Part shown: piece by piece, positions 18,698 through 27,377 of the stretch
Position numbering within the stretch: position 1 is the stretch's first letter
Layout: each line of letters starts with the position of its first letter
NCBI GenBank assembly: GCA_964578485.1
Contig: CAZODA010000018.1
Span: 1-61,120 of the forward strand
Source: CAZODA01 sp964578485
GTDB taxonomy: Bacteria; Bacteroidota; Bacteroidia; Bacteroidales; Marinilabiliaceae
Length of the DNA stretch: 61,120 bases
Reading direction: 5' to 3'
Translations under genes and position numbers: made by a program
Notes under the pieces: model-generated
Databases searched by the model: none
What the model saw: the letters and a program-made list of their open reading frames with translations, nothing else
Told to the model about the DNA's origin: nothing

Positions 18698-19429
18698 TTA
18701 TAAATTTCTTTGCCGTGAACAAATAACCTGATCCTTAAATTTTAAATTTATCAAGAGATATTCATTCCATTCCTTAGGATTAAGTCCACTGTTATATAAG
18801 GCCATTAAATTGTTGAGTTTTTGTTCGAAATTTTCAGGCCGGCCTAATAAAATCCAATGATCACCAACACGTGGTATCAAAATATAATCATTATTGCGTC
18901 TTATATATATTTGTTCCAATTGAGCTTTCCAAAAGGGATTTCTTGCAATATAAGATGCCAAAGCTGTTAATTGCGCCTGATCAGAAGGAATGTTACCATT
19001 GGCCACAATAACATGAGCAGTAAAATTTGATGACACAGGAATTCGATATCCTGTCTCATCTAAGTAATAAGTTCCATCGCCTCCAAACACTCTTAATACA
19101 GGCTGATACTGCTCAATTTGGATGCATAAAATTCCACCGGCACTATGATAAACTTCAGATGAACGGATAACGGGATGTTCATTAACAAACGCTTCCATTT
19201 CATTAAAATCAACATTTTTTACCGGACCACCTAATATATCAGGATAATTCTCCAAAATAGTAGCTCTAACATCTTTTGAATTCAAAAAACCCGCTTGCAA
19301 ACTATCACGAACTATAACACAAACGTCAATACATCGGGTTTGTCTGGAATTTACCGAAACAAATGATAATATGATAGGAAAATATCCAATTAACAAAACC
19401 CACTTCAATATGTTAATAGCTTTTTTCAT
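18698..19429 (-). CDS. ftsQ: Cell division protein FtsQ
   Basis: The 243-residue protein has an N-terminal signal anchor (residues 9-27, LKWVLLIGYFPIILSFVSV). A divergent POTRA/beta domain follows in the periplasm, with SSEVYHSAGGILCIQIEQYQPVLRVFGGDGTYYLDETG as its best-conserved part (read as two adjoining motifs). FtsQ bridges FtsL/FtsB to the early divisome. Similarity to proteobacterial FtsQ is low, so identification leans on topology and on its place between murC and ftsA. A 109-bp gap separates it from murC, the largest gap inside the cluster, and could hold an internal promoter for ftsQAZ, though I see no convincing box. Confidence 0.85.
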   Translation of the reverse strand: MKKAINILKWVLLIGYFPIILSFVSVNSRQTRCIDVCVIVRDSLQAGFLNSKDVRATILENYPDILGGPVKNVDFNEMEAFVNEHPVIRSSEVYHSAGGILCIQIEQYQPVLRVFGGDGTYYLDETGYRIPVSSNFTAHVIVANGNIPSDQAQLTALASYIARNPFWKAQLEQIYIRRNNDYILIPRVGDHWILLGRPENFEQKLNNLMALYNSGLNPKEWNEYLLINLKFKDQVICSRQRNL

Positions 19430-19538
19430 AAGTGTCGGTCAAATTCTATTAACCGTTTAAATATAAACTTTTTCATGCAATCTTGTAAAATATCAATCAT
19501 ATTATTTTTCAACAACTTTCATCATTTTTTAAACAATA

Positions 19539-20927
19539 TCAATTTAAGAGCAACAATTCAATTTTGCTTTTCAATGCTTCAACAACCCGGTCAATATCAC
19601 CGGCACCCATTGTTATAATAATACAATTAGGTTTAATTTTTATTCTATCAACTAATTCGTTCCGTGCACAATAATAAACAGGAATGTTATTTATATATCT
19701 GCCTATCATTCTCGAATCTACACCTTTAAGTGGCTGTTCACGAGCAGGATAAATATCAATTAAATATAACTCGTCTAATAAGGATAATGACTTGGCAAAT
19801 TCAGGAGCAAAATCCTTAGTACGACTATATAAATGTGGTTGAAAAGCTCCTATTATACACATTCCGGGATACATGTGTCTTATACTTTTAAGTGTAGCGC
19901 TTATCTCTTCCGGATGATGAGCATAATCATCAATATATTTGAACTTCTCATCGTTTACAACAACATCGAAACGACGCTTTACCCCCTTAAAAAAAGGCAA
20001 AGACTTTTTTATTTCTACGGAAGTAACACCATTTAAAAGGGCAAGTGCTATTGCAGCAACTGTATTTTCTAAATTTACCAAGCCGGGGATTCCACTTATA
20101 AGATCAGAAATTTCACCTTCAGGAGTATGCATTGTGAAATGATATAATCCATCTATTAACCTAATATTTGATACATGATAATCTGACTTCCCTTTCAAGG
20201 AATATGTAAAGAGTTTGACTTTTTTATTAAGCTTCCACCCTATATTTAATCCTTCTTTTATCAATAAAATACCGCCCGGGACAACTCGTCTGCCAAATTC
20301 AATAAATGCTTGTTGCATATGAAATTTATCCCCATAAATATCAAGATGATCAGCATCAACCGATGAGACCAATGCACAATAGGGTGTTAATTGCAAAAAC
20401 GACCTGTCGTACTCATCTGCTTCTAAAATGGTATAAGGAGAATCATTATCCCAAAAAAAGTTTGTATTATAATTTTTTGAGATGCCGCCTAAAAATGCAG
20501 TTCCACCAATCATGCTTTCTCTAAATAAATATGCGGTAATAGTGGATATAGATGTTTTACCATGTGTTCCGGCAATACAAATTGACTTTTTATCACCGGT
20601 AATTTCTCCTAAAACACGGGAGCGTTTTAAAACAGAAAAGCCTTTTTCCCTAAACCATACCAGTTGTCGATGAGTACTATCAACAGCAGGAGTATAAACA
20701 ACAAGAGTTGTTTCAGGGTTTTGAAATTCTTCGATAATAAGTGAGGGATCATCCGAAAAACAAATATCCATTCCTTCATCAATAAGGCTATCTGTTAAAG
20801 GTGAAGGAGTAAGATCATAACCGGCAACTTTTTTCCCACACTTAAAGAAGTACCTAGCAATAGCACTCATTCCGATTCCCCCGATTCCAATGAGCCAAAC
20901 ATTTTTTATTTTTTCCGGATACTCCAT
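19539..20927 (-). CDS. murC: UDP-N-acetylmuramate--L-alanine ligase
   Basis: MurC adds L-alanine to UDP-MurNAc, the first amino acid of the peptidoglycan stem. The 462-residue sequence opens with the dinucleotide-like fold GIGGIGMSAIA (residues 14-24). The ATP loop AGTHGKTSIST follows (about 119-129), and then the ligase signatures EADEYDRSF, DADHLDIYGD and DDYAHHPEEI. All key motifs are intact. It follows murG after a 70-bp gap and precedes ftsQ. Confidence 0.95.
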   Translation of the reverse strand: MEYPEKIKNVWLIGIGGIGMSAIARYFFKCGKKVAGYDLTPSPLTDSLIDEGMDICFSDDPSLIIEEFQNPETTLVVYTPAVDSTHRQLVWFREKGFSVLKRSRVLGEITGDKKSICIAGTHGKTSISTITAYLFRESMIGGTAFLGGISKNYNTNFFWDNDSPYTILEADEYDRSFLQLTPYCALVSSVDADHLDIYGDKFHMQQAFIEFGRRVVPGGILLIKEGLNIGWKLNKKVKLFTYSLKGKSDYHVSNIRLIDGLYHFTMHTPEGEISDLISGIPGLVNLENTVAAIALALLNGVTSVEIKKSLPFFKGVKRRFDVVVNDEKFKYIDDYAHHPEEISATLKSIRHMYPGMCIIGAFQPHLYSRTKDFAPEFAKSLSLLDELYLIDIYPAREQPLKGVDSRMIGRYINNIPVYYCARNELVDRIKIKPNCIIITMGAGDIDRVVEALKSKIELLLLN

Positions 20928-20997
20928 TTTCTGTATTAAATTGTAGATTGTATGTTGTAAGATCAGTCAATCTAAGCTGTTAAAAAATCATTTAATC

Positions 20998-22113
20998 TTA
21001 TTTATGTTTTAATTTTGCCAATCTAAAAATTTCTTCAGCAATATTATCTCCCGCATTAGGTCGGGCAAATTCTAATATGTTTTTTTTAAGATTTGAAATT
21101 TTATCTTCATCGTCTAACAACTTAAGTGCTGCAGACAAAAGAACTTCAGGAGCTTCAGAGTCTTTAATCAATAGTGCTGCATCCTTCTCAACCAGTGCCA
21201 TTGCATTTTTTGTTTGATGATCTTCTGCAACATTGGGCGAGGGAACCAAGATTGAAGCTTTGCCTAATAAAGCAAGCTCGCTTATTGTACCGGCACCGGC
21301 TCTTGAAACAACTACATCAGCTACTTTAAATGCATAATCTATTTCTTGTAAAAAAGGAAAAAATTTCAAATTTGTTAACTTCCATTTTTTCAACTCCTCT
21401 TCTATATCATGAAAATAGGATTTCCCTGTTTGCCAAATAACTTGTATGTCTCTATCTTCCAGCAAATTTAAGTTTTGCAAAATCCCTTTATTTATATTTG
21501 CCGCACCCAAACTCCCACCTATAACCAAAATAGTCTTTTTATCAGCTTGAAGACCAAAAAAAGAATAAGCCTTTTCTTTATCGTTAAACTCCAATAAATT
21601 ATTCCTAACCGGATTGCCGGTAAAAATTATTCTGTCGGCAGGAAAAAACTTTTCCATGCCGGGATAAGCAACACAAATAGCTGATGATCGACCTGCAAGT
21701 AAACGATTTGTTATTCCGGGATAACTATTTTGCTCTTGAATAACAATTGGAATACCTTTTGAAGATGCCACTCTTAAAACCGGACCACTCGCATAACCCC
21801 CCACTCCAACCGCAACATCAGGTTTAAAGCGTCGTACTATAGAACCGGCTTTAATCATACTGATTAATAGCTTAAAGAAAAAAGTGATGTTTTTAAGAGT
21901 AAACTGTCTTTTAAATCCGGTAACAGGTAATCCTATAATTTCATATCCGGCCTGAGGAACACGGTCCATTTCCATCCGACCTTTTGCGCCTACAAATAAA
22001 ATTTTGCAGGAAGAATCACGACGCATCAAGGCATCTGCTATTGAAATAGCAGGAAATATATGGCCACCGGTACCTCCACCACTAATTATTATATTTAATG
22101 TTGTTTTACTCAT
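20998..22113 (-). CDS. murG: UDP-GlcNAc:lipid I GlcNAc transferase MurG
   Basis: MurG converts lipid I to lipid II on the cytoplasmic face of the membrane. The 371-residue GT28 enzyme has the N-terminal glycine-rich loop SGGGTGGHIFPA (residues 11-22), GVGGYASGP (about 103), the QEQNSYPGITNRLL donor-side segment, VIGGSLGA, and the UDP-GlcNAc site VVSRAGAGTISELALLGK. Its length matches the family. It lies 9 bp downstream of ftsW, fitting coordinated lipid II synthesis and use. Confidence 0.95.
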   Translation of the reverse strand: MSKTTLNIIISGGGTGGHIFPAISIADALMRRDSSCKILFVGAKGRMEMDRVPQAGYEIIGLPVTGFKRQFTLKNITFFFKLLISMIKAGSIVRRFKPDVAVGVGGYASGPVLRVASSKGIPIVIQEQNSYPGITNRLLAGRSSAICVAYPGMEKFFPADRIIFTGNPVRNNLLEFNDKEKAYSFFGLQADKKTILVIGGSLGAANINKGILQNLNLLEDRDIQVIWQTGKSYFHDIEEELKKWKLTNLKFFPFLQEIDYAFKVADVVVSRAGAGTISELALLGKASILVPSPNVAEDHQTKNAMALVEKDAALLIKDSEAPEVLLSAALKLLDDEDKISNLKKNILEFARPNAGDNIAEEIFRLAKLKHK

Positions 22114-22122
22114 TATGATATT

Positions 22123-23319
22123 TTAAACAATTAAGTTATCCGATGCAATCTTTTCTTCAGCGACACGCTTGCGTTCCTTTTCTTTTTCCTCCATATTATG
22201 GCGGCTAACCCCGAGAATAATTCCAAAAGCTATACAGGTAAACAAGATGGAGGTAGTCCCTAAACTTACAAGAGGTAAAGGTTGACCGGTAACCGGGAAT
22301 ATGCCCACAGCAACTCCCATATTAACAAAAGCCTGAGATACAAGCATCAAGCCAAGGCCAAAAACCAAAAAAGCAGGGAAGGTCCTGTTACAGTTTCTAA
22401 CTATCATGCCAACCCGACCCAATAAAAATAAATAACATAAAAGAACAATCAAGGGTCCTACCAGCCCATACTCTTCAGCGATTATGGCAAAAATAAAGTC
22501 ACTATAAGAATGGGGAATAAAATTTCTCTGAACACTATTGCCGGGTCCTTTACCAATAATCCCCCCCGAAGCTATAGCGATTTTACTTTGTTCAGATTGA
22601 TACATTGAAGAGCCATTAACCGATTCAGGATTAAAAAATTGTTCCATCCTTGATGACCAAGTTTGAACTCTCGGTAAAAAGTCAACTTTTGAAGCTAACA
22701 GCAAAACAAGCGCCAACAAAGTTATAGCAACAAAACCGGTTCCCATCAGATACTTTAATGGAACTCGACCAACAAACATCATTGCCAAACCAACTACAAT
22801 AATCAACAATGAAGTTGATAAATTCTCACTAAAAATCAGCCCACTAACTAACAAAACATGAAACATAACAGGCTTAAAAGCTTCTCCTGCCATTTCATTT
22901 TCTTTTTGATGCTGAGCCAATATCCTTGCAACATAGATTATCAAGGTGAGCTTAGCGAACTCAGAAGGCTGAAAGGTAATTCCAATACCGGGAATTGTTA
23001 ACCAGCGGTTTGCCATATTCAAATTTACCCCTGCAACTAATGTTACAACTAATAAAATAATGGATAAATAAAGAAGAATTAAGCTAAAACGAGCAACCCA
23101 CTTATATGGAATACGATGAACAAAAATAATTATTCCAAATCCTAAACCCAATGAAAATAATTGCCTAAACATATAGTACGAGGTGTTTCCACCCTGATTT
23201 TTGTATGCTAAAAAACCAGTTGCACTATAAACTGATAATAATGAAACTATAGATAAAACAACAATAATACCCCATATAACGGGATCTCCTTTTGTGTATT
23301 TCCTAATCAAACTTCCCAT
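22123..23319 (-). CDS. ftsW: SEDS peptidoglycan polymerase FtsW
   Basis: This 398-residue polytopic protein (about ten membrane helices) belongs to the SEDS family and would polymerise lipid II at the septum together with the class B penicillin-binding protein encoded upstream. Recognisable stretches are GVNLNMANRWLTIPGIGITFQPSEFAKL (as consecutive motifs), the large periplasmic loop with GGIIGKGPGNSVQRNFIPHSYSDFIFAIIAEE, and the end motif GQPLPLVSLGTTSILF. The cytoplasmic tail (from about 375) is rich in Glu and Lys. It starts 2 bp after murD ends. Confidence 0.93.
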   Translation of the reverse strand: MGSLIRKYTKGDPVIWGIIVVLSIVSLLSVYSATGFLAYKNQGGNTSYYMFRQLFSLGLGFGIIIFVHRIPYKWVARFSLILLYLSIILLVVTLVAGVNLNMANRWLTIPGIGITFQPSEFAKLTLIIYVARILAQHQKENEMAGEAFKPVMFHVLLVSGLIFSENLSTSLLIIVVGLAMMFVGRVPLKYLMGTGFVAITLLALVLLLASKVDFLPRVQTWSSRMEQFFNPESVNGSSMYQSEQSKIAIASGGIIGKGPGNSVQRNFIPHSYSDFIFAIIAEEYGLVGPLIVLLCYLFLLGRVGMIVRNCNRTFPAFLVFGLGLMLVSQAFVNMGVAVGIFPVTGQPLPLVSLGTTSILFTCIAFGIILGVSRHNMEEKEKERKRVAEEKIASDNLIV

Positions 23320-23321
23320 AT

Positions 23322-24656
23322 TTATATTATTTCATCAATCATTTGTTTATAAAGCTTACCCCTTTGAATATAATTCTCGAATAAATCAAAACTTGCACAT
23401 GCCGGCGACAATAAAACCACATCTCCGGGTTTAGAAAGTTGCTCGGCCTCCTTTACAGCATCCCTCATTGATTTTGTTTCTTTTATATGAGTTACAACAG
23501 ATTCAAAAGTATTTATCAGCTTTGTATTATCCAATCCCAAGCAAATAAGAGCCTTTACCTTTGAGGACACCAGATTTAATAAAACACTATAATCATTGCC
23601 TTTGTCTGTTCCTCCTGCAATCCATATAATGGGCCTTGTCATGCTATCCAATGCATACCATGTGGAGTTAACATTTGTAGCCTTGGAATCATTGATATAT
23701 AAAACACCATTTATTTCCTTTACCAACTCTAACCTATGCTCTACACCTTTAAATGACTTTAATCCTTTAATAATAATATCGGATTTCACTCCAATAGAAA
23801 CTGCTGCAAGTGATGCAGCCATAGCATTATACAAATTGTGGCGTCCTTTTAAAGCAATTTCCGCAATTGGTATAGAAAAATTTTCTGTTCCTGTTTCAAT
23901 GCTTAAGTCCTTAGCGGAGATTCTTGCAGGAGAATTTTTATCAAAAGAAAAAGGTAATTGAAGCGATGGAATAATTCTTTGACTAAGATTATTTTCAATA
24001 ACCTTATCATCCAAACACCAAATAAATTTATCATAGGCCGACTGCCCATTAATTATTTTTAATTTTGAATCTATATAGCGTTCAAAATTATTTTGATATC
24101 TATCAAGATGATCAGGAGTTATATTTGTTAATACAGCTGTATTAACACGAAAATTTACTAAGCCATCCAATTGAAAACTGCTTAATTCCATAATAAAATA
24201 TGAAGGGTCACGATTAACTAATATCCTGCAAGGACTAATACCAACGTTGCCGGCCAGCTCAACATCAAGACCGGCTGTTTTTAAAATGTGATATAACCAT
24301 AGGGTTGTAGTTGTTTTGCCATTACTGCCGGTTATGCCGAGTATATGAGCTTTTGTAAATCTTCCGGCAAATTCAATATCCGAAATTATAGGAATATTAT
24401 GATCAAGGATTTTTTTTATTAACTCTAATGTATCAGGTATTCCGGGACTCTTTATTATTTCCTTTGCTTGTAAAATAAGCGCTTCAGTATGTCCATTCTC
24501 TTCAAAAGCAATTTTATGATACAACAATTCCTGACGAAAATCACAGGCAATTTTTCCGCTATCAGAGACAAAAACATTCAAACCCTTCGACTTTGCCAAC
24601 AAAGCCGCTCCGGTTCCACTTTCTCCGGCACCTAATATCACAAGATCATAAGCCAT
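23322..24656 (-). CDS. murD: UDP-N-acetylmuramoylalanine--D-glutamate ligase
   Basis: MurD adds D-glutamate to UDP-MurNAc-L-Ala. The 444-residue protein has the N-terminal ILGAGESGTGAA loop, the ATP-binding GITGSNGKTTTT (about residues 110-121), ITPDHLDRY, HNLYNAMAA and the C-terminal NDSKATNVNST signature followed by WIAGGTDKG. It is complete and lies between mraY and ftsW with gaps of 6 and 2 bp. Confidence 0.95.
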   Translation of the reverse strand: MAYDLVILGAGESGTGAALLAKSKGLNVFVSDSGKIACDFRQELLYHKIAFEENGHTEALILQAKEIIKSPGIPDTLELIKKILDHNIPIISDIEFAGRFTKAHILGITGSNGKTTTTLWLYHILKTAGLDVELAGNVGISPCRILVNRDPSYFIMELSSFQLDGLVNFRVNTAVLTNITPDHLDRYQNNFERYIDSKLKIINGQSAYDKFIWCLDDKVIENNLSQRIIPSLQLPFSFDKNSPARISAKDLSIETGTENFSIPIAEIALKGRHNLYNAMAASLAAVSIGVKSDIIIKGLKSFKGVEHRLELVKEINGVLYINDSKATNVNSTWYALDSMTRPIIWIAGGTDKGNDYSVLLNLVSSKVKALICLGLDNTKLINTFESVVTHIKETKSMRDAVKEAEQLSKPGDVVLLSPACASFDLFENYIQRGKLYKQMIDEII

Positions 24657-24662
24657 TTGTTT

Positions 24663-25895
24663 TTATCTGATTTTAAGAGTTACAATTGTCAATACAGCAA
24701 GAATGATACTTACTATCCAAAAACGCGTGACAATTTTTGATTCGGGTATATTTTTCAATTGGTAATGATGATGCAGAGGGGCCATCATAAAAACTCTTCG
24801 ACCCTCTCCGTATTTTTTCTTAGTAAATTTAAAATATGAAACCTGAATTAATACACTCAAATTTTCAACAAGAAAGACTCCGCATAAAATGGGAATTAGC
24901 AACTCTATACGCACAAGAATAGCAAAAACAGCAATAATACCTCCCAAGGTTAAACTTCCCGTATCTCCCATAAATACTTGGGCCGGATAAGAATTATACC
25001 ACAAAAAACCAATGCAGGCACCTATGAATGCACTCATAAATACCACTAATTCTTGGGAGTGAGGGATAAACATTATATTTAAATAATCAGCATAAACAGC
25101 ATGACCCGATAAATAAGCAAAAATCCCGAGTGTTACACCAATAATGGAAGAAACCCCCGTGGCCAATCCATCTAATCCATCCGTTATATTAGCCCCATTG
25201 GATACAGCAGTAATAATAAAAGTTACCACCAACACAAAAACAATCCAGCCCCACGATTTTGCCTTATCACCCAAAAAACTTACTAAAGAAGTGTAATCGA
25301 TCCTATTGTTTTTAAAAAAAGGAATATTTGTAATTGGTGCCTTTACTGTTTCAACTTCAATTTCCTGTATCATTTCACCGGTAGAAGACATCACATACTC
25401 TTCAGGTACAGGAGTTTTAATACGAACAACTATATCCTGATTAAAGAAAATTGTTAAACCAACAATTAATCCTAAACCAATTTGTCCGATTATTTTAAAA
25501 CGGCCTGCTAAACCATTTTTATTTTTTTTGAAAACTTTAATATAATCATCAAGAAAACCTATCAATCCCAACCATACTGTGGTGAATATCATTAAAAGAA
25601 CATACACATTATCTAAGCGACCAAACAAAAGAACGGGTATCAAGATTGAAGTTATTATAATTACTCCCCCCATTGTTGGTGTTCCACGTTTTTGTATTTG
25701 CCCCTCAAGGCCAAGATCTCTGATATCTTCTTTGATCTGCTGACGCTGAAGTATCTTTATTACTCTTTTGCCTATTAAAGTTCCAATTAGTAAGGAAAAT
25801 ATTACAGCAAATCCTGAACGGAAAGAAATGTATTGAAACATCCCGGCACCGGGAAAATCAATCGATTGTAAATATTCAAACAAATAAAACAGCAT
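24663..25895 (-). CDS. mraY: Phospho-MurNAc-pentapeptide transferase MraY
   Basis: MraY links phospho-MurNAc-pentapeptide to undecaprenyl phosphate, making lipid I. I start it at MLFYLFEYL (410 residues). An ATG 11 codons upstream at 25928 would overlap the end of murE and adds residues absent from the family start. Motifs include TPTMGGVII, FLDDYIKVFKKNKNGL, NITDGLDGLATG and the catalytic-loop APLHHHYQ. About 65 extra residues between two helices (EEYVMSSTGEMIQEIEVE and onward) make it longer than the roughly 360-residue proteobacterial enzyme; this insert is common in the phylum as far as I recall. Confidence 0.94.
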   Translation of the reverse strand: MLFYLFEYLQSIDFPGAGMFQYISFRSGFAVIFSLLIGTLIGKRVIKILQRQQIKEDIRDLGLEGQIQKRGTPTMGGVIIITSILIPVLLFGRLDNVYVLLMIFTTVWLGLIGFLDDYIKVFKKNKNGLAGRFKIIGQIGLGLIVGLTIFFNQDIVVRIKTPVPEEYVMSSTGEMIQEIEVETVKAPITNIPFFKNNRIDYTSLVSFLGDKAKSWGWIVFVLVVTFIITAVSNGANITDGLDGLATGVSSIIGVTLGIFAYLSGHAVYADYLNIMFIPHSQELVVFMSAFIGACIGFLWYNSYPAQVFMGDTGSLTLGGIIAVFAILVRIELLIPILCGVFLVENLSVLIQVSYFKFTKKKYGEGRRVFMMAPLHHHYQLKNIPESKIVTRFWIVSIILAVLTIVTLKIR

Positions 25896-25905
25896 GATAT
25901 CAGAA

Positions 25906-27363
25906 TTATAGTTGATCAAAAAAATCACGAATTATCTCACGATCATCAAAATGACTACGAACCCCATTTACCTCTTGATAAGTTTCATGTCCTTTACCTG
26001 CAACTAATACAACATCACCCTTTTTAGCTAAGGTGCAAGCAGTACGAATTGCTTCTTTCCGATTAGTAATACAAATTACTTTGATACGATCAGCAAAAGG
26101 AACCCCTTCCATCATCTCTTCAATAATACGATCAGGATTTTCAGAACGAGGATTATCAGATGTAAAAATTACTTTGGAACTTAAATTAACTGCCTCCAAG
26201 GCCATTAAAGGACGCTTGAAAGGATCTCGATCACCACCTGCTCCCACCACTGTAATAAGAGCATTCCCGGGTTGCCTGATTTGATTTAATGCTTCTAAGA
26301 TATTACGCAAGGCATCAGGCGTATGGGCATAGTCAACCACAGCCGTCACACCACTTTTCGAGCGAATAGTTTCAAACCTACCGGCTACCGGCTTTAAAAC
26401 ACTCATATTAACTAAAATTTCATTTTGATCCCAGCCCAATAGCACAGATGCGCCATAAACAGCTAAAAGATTAGATGCGTTAAACCGTCCTATAAATGAA
26501 GTCCACATTTCACGACCATTTATTTCAAGTTGCATCCCCTCAAAATGATTCTCTATAATTTTTCCTTTAAAATCACACAACTCACGTAATGAGAATGTTT
26601 TTTTTATGGCCCCACTATTTTGTAGCATAACATTCCCGTTTTTATCATCTAAATTCACTAATGCAAAGGCTTCCTTGCTAAGATTATCGAAAAAAGTTTT
26701 TTTTGCTTTTAAATAAGCATCAAATGTTTTATGATAATCGATGTGATCGTGCGTGATATTAGTAAATATTCCACCAACAAATTCTATCCCTGCAATTCGA
26801 TTTTGTGTGATAGCATGGGAACTAACCTCCATGAAACAATATTCACAATCTGATTGAACCATTTGCTGCATTAAACTCTGAAGTGTAACTGCATCCGGAG
26901 TAGTAAGTACAGATTCCCTACTTATATTATTTATATTATTGCTTACTGTAGATATTAATCCTGCCTTATATCCCATAGCAAGAGCCATACGGTAAAGTAA
27001 AGTGGCAACGGTAGTCTTGCCGTTTGTTCCGGTTACCCCTACAACTTTAAGATTATGTGAAGGATAATCATAATGAAAGGCTGCTAATAAGCCCAATGCC
27101 TTATGTGTGTCCTGAACTTTAACAAAGCTGATGTCTTCGGGTAAATCATCAGGCAATTCCTCACAGATAACGCATTTACAATCCGATTCAATGGCTTTGG
27201 AAATAAAATTATGACCATCTGTTTTAGAACCTTTTAATGCAACAAAAATTGTATTTTGATCTACCTTTCTTGAATCAAAACTAAGCGCCGAAATTTCTAA
27301 ATCAATTTCTCCAAAAATCTCATATGATTCGAGAACAGCAAGATAGTCACTTAGTTTTTTCAT
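25906..27363 (-). CDS. murE: UDP-MurNAc-tripeptide synthetase MurE
   Basis: MurE adds the third stem residue. The 485-residue sequence has the substrate-binding N-domain (SFDSRKV), the ATP loop GVTGTNGKTTVATLL (about residues 109-123), TNITHDHIDYH, and VVDYAHTPDALRN. Near the C terminus is SDNPRSENP, the DNPR motif that marks enzymes using meso-diaminopimelate rather than lysine. It sits 14 bp after the penicillin-binding protein gene. Confidence 0.96.
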   Translation of the reverse strand: MKKLSDYLAVLESYEIFGEIDLEISALSFDSRKVDQNTIFVALKGSKTDGHNFISKAIESDCKCVICEELPDDLPEDISFVKVQDTHKALGLLAAFHYDYPSHNLKVVGVTGTNGKTTVATLLYRMALAMGYKAGLISTVSNNINNISRESVLTTPDAVTLQSLMQQMVQSDCEYCFMEVSSHAITQNRIAGIEFVGGIFTNITHDHIDYHKTFDAYLKAKKTFFDNLSKEAFALVNLDDKNGNVMLQNSGAIKKTFSLRELCDFKGKIIENHFEGMQLEINGREMWTSFIGRFNASNLLAVYGASVLLGWDQNEILVNMSVLKPVAGRFETIRSKSGVTAVVDYAHTPDALRNILEALNQIRQPGNALITVVGAGGDRDPFKRPLMALEAVNLSSKVIFTSDNPRSENPDRIIEEMMEGVPFADRIKVICITNRKEAIRTACTLAKKGDVVLVAGKGHETYQEVNGVRSHFDDREIIRDFFDQL

Positions 27364-27377
27364 TTTTATTTTGATAT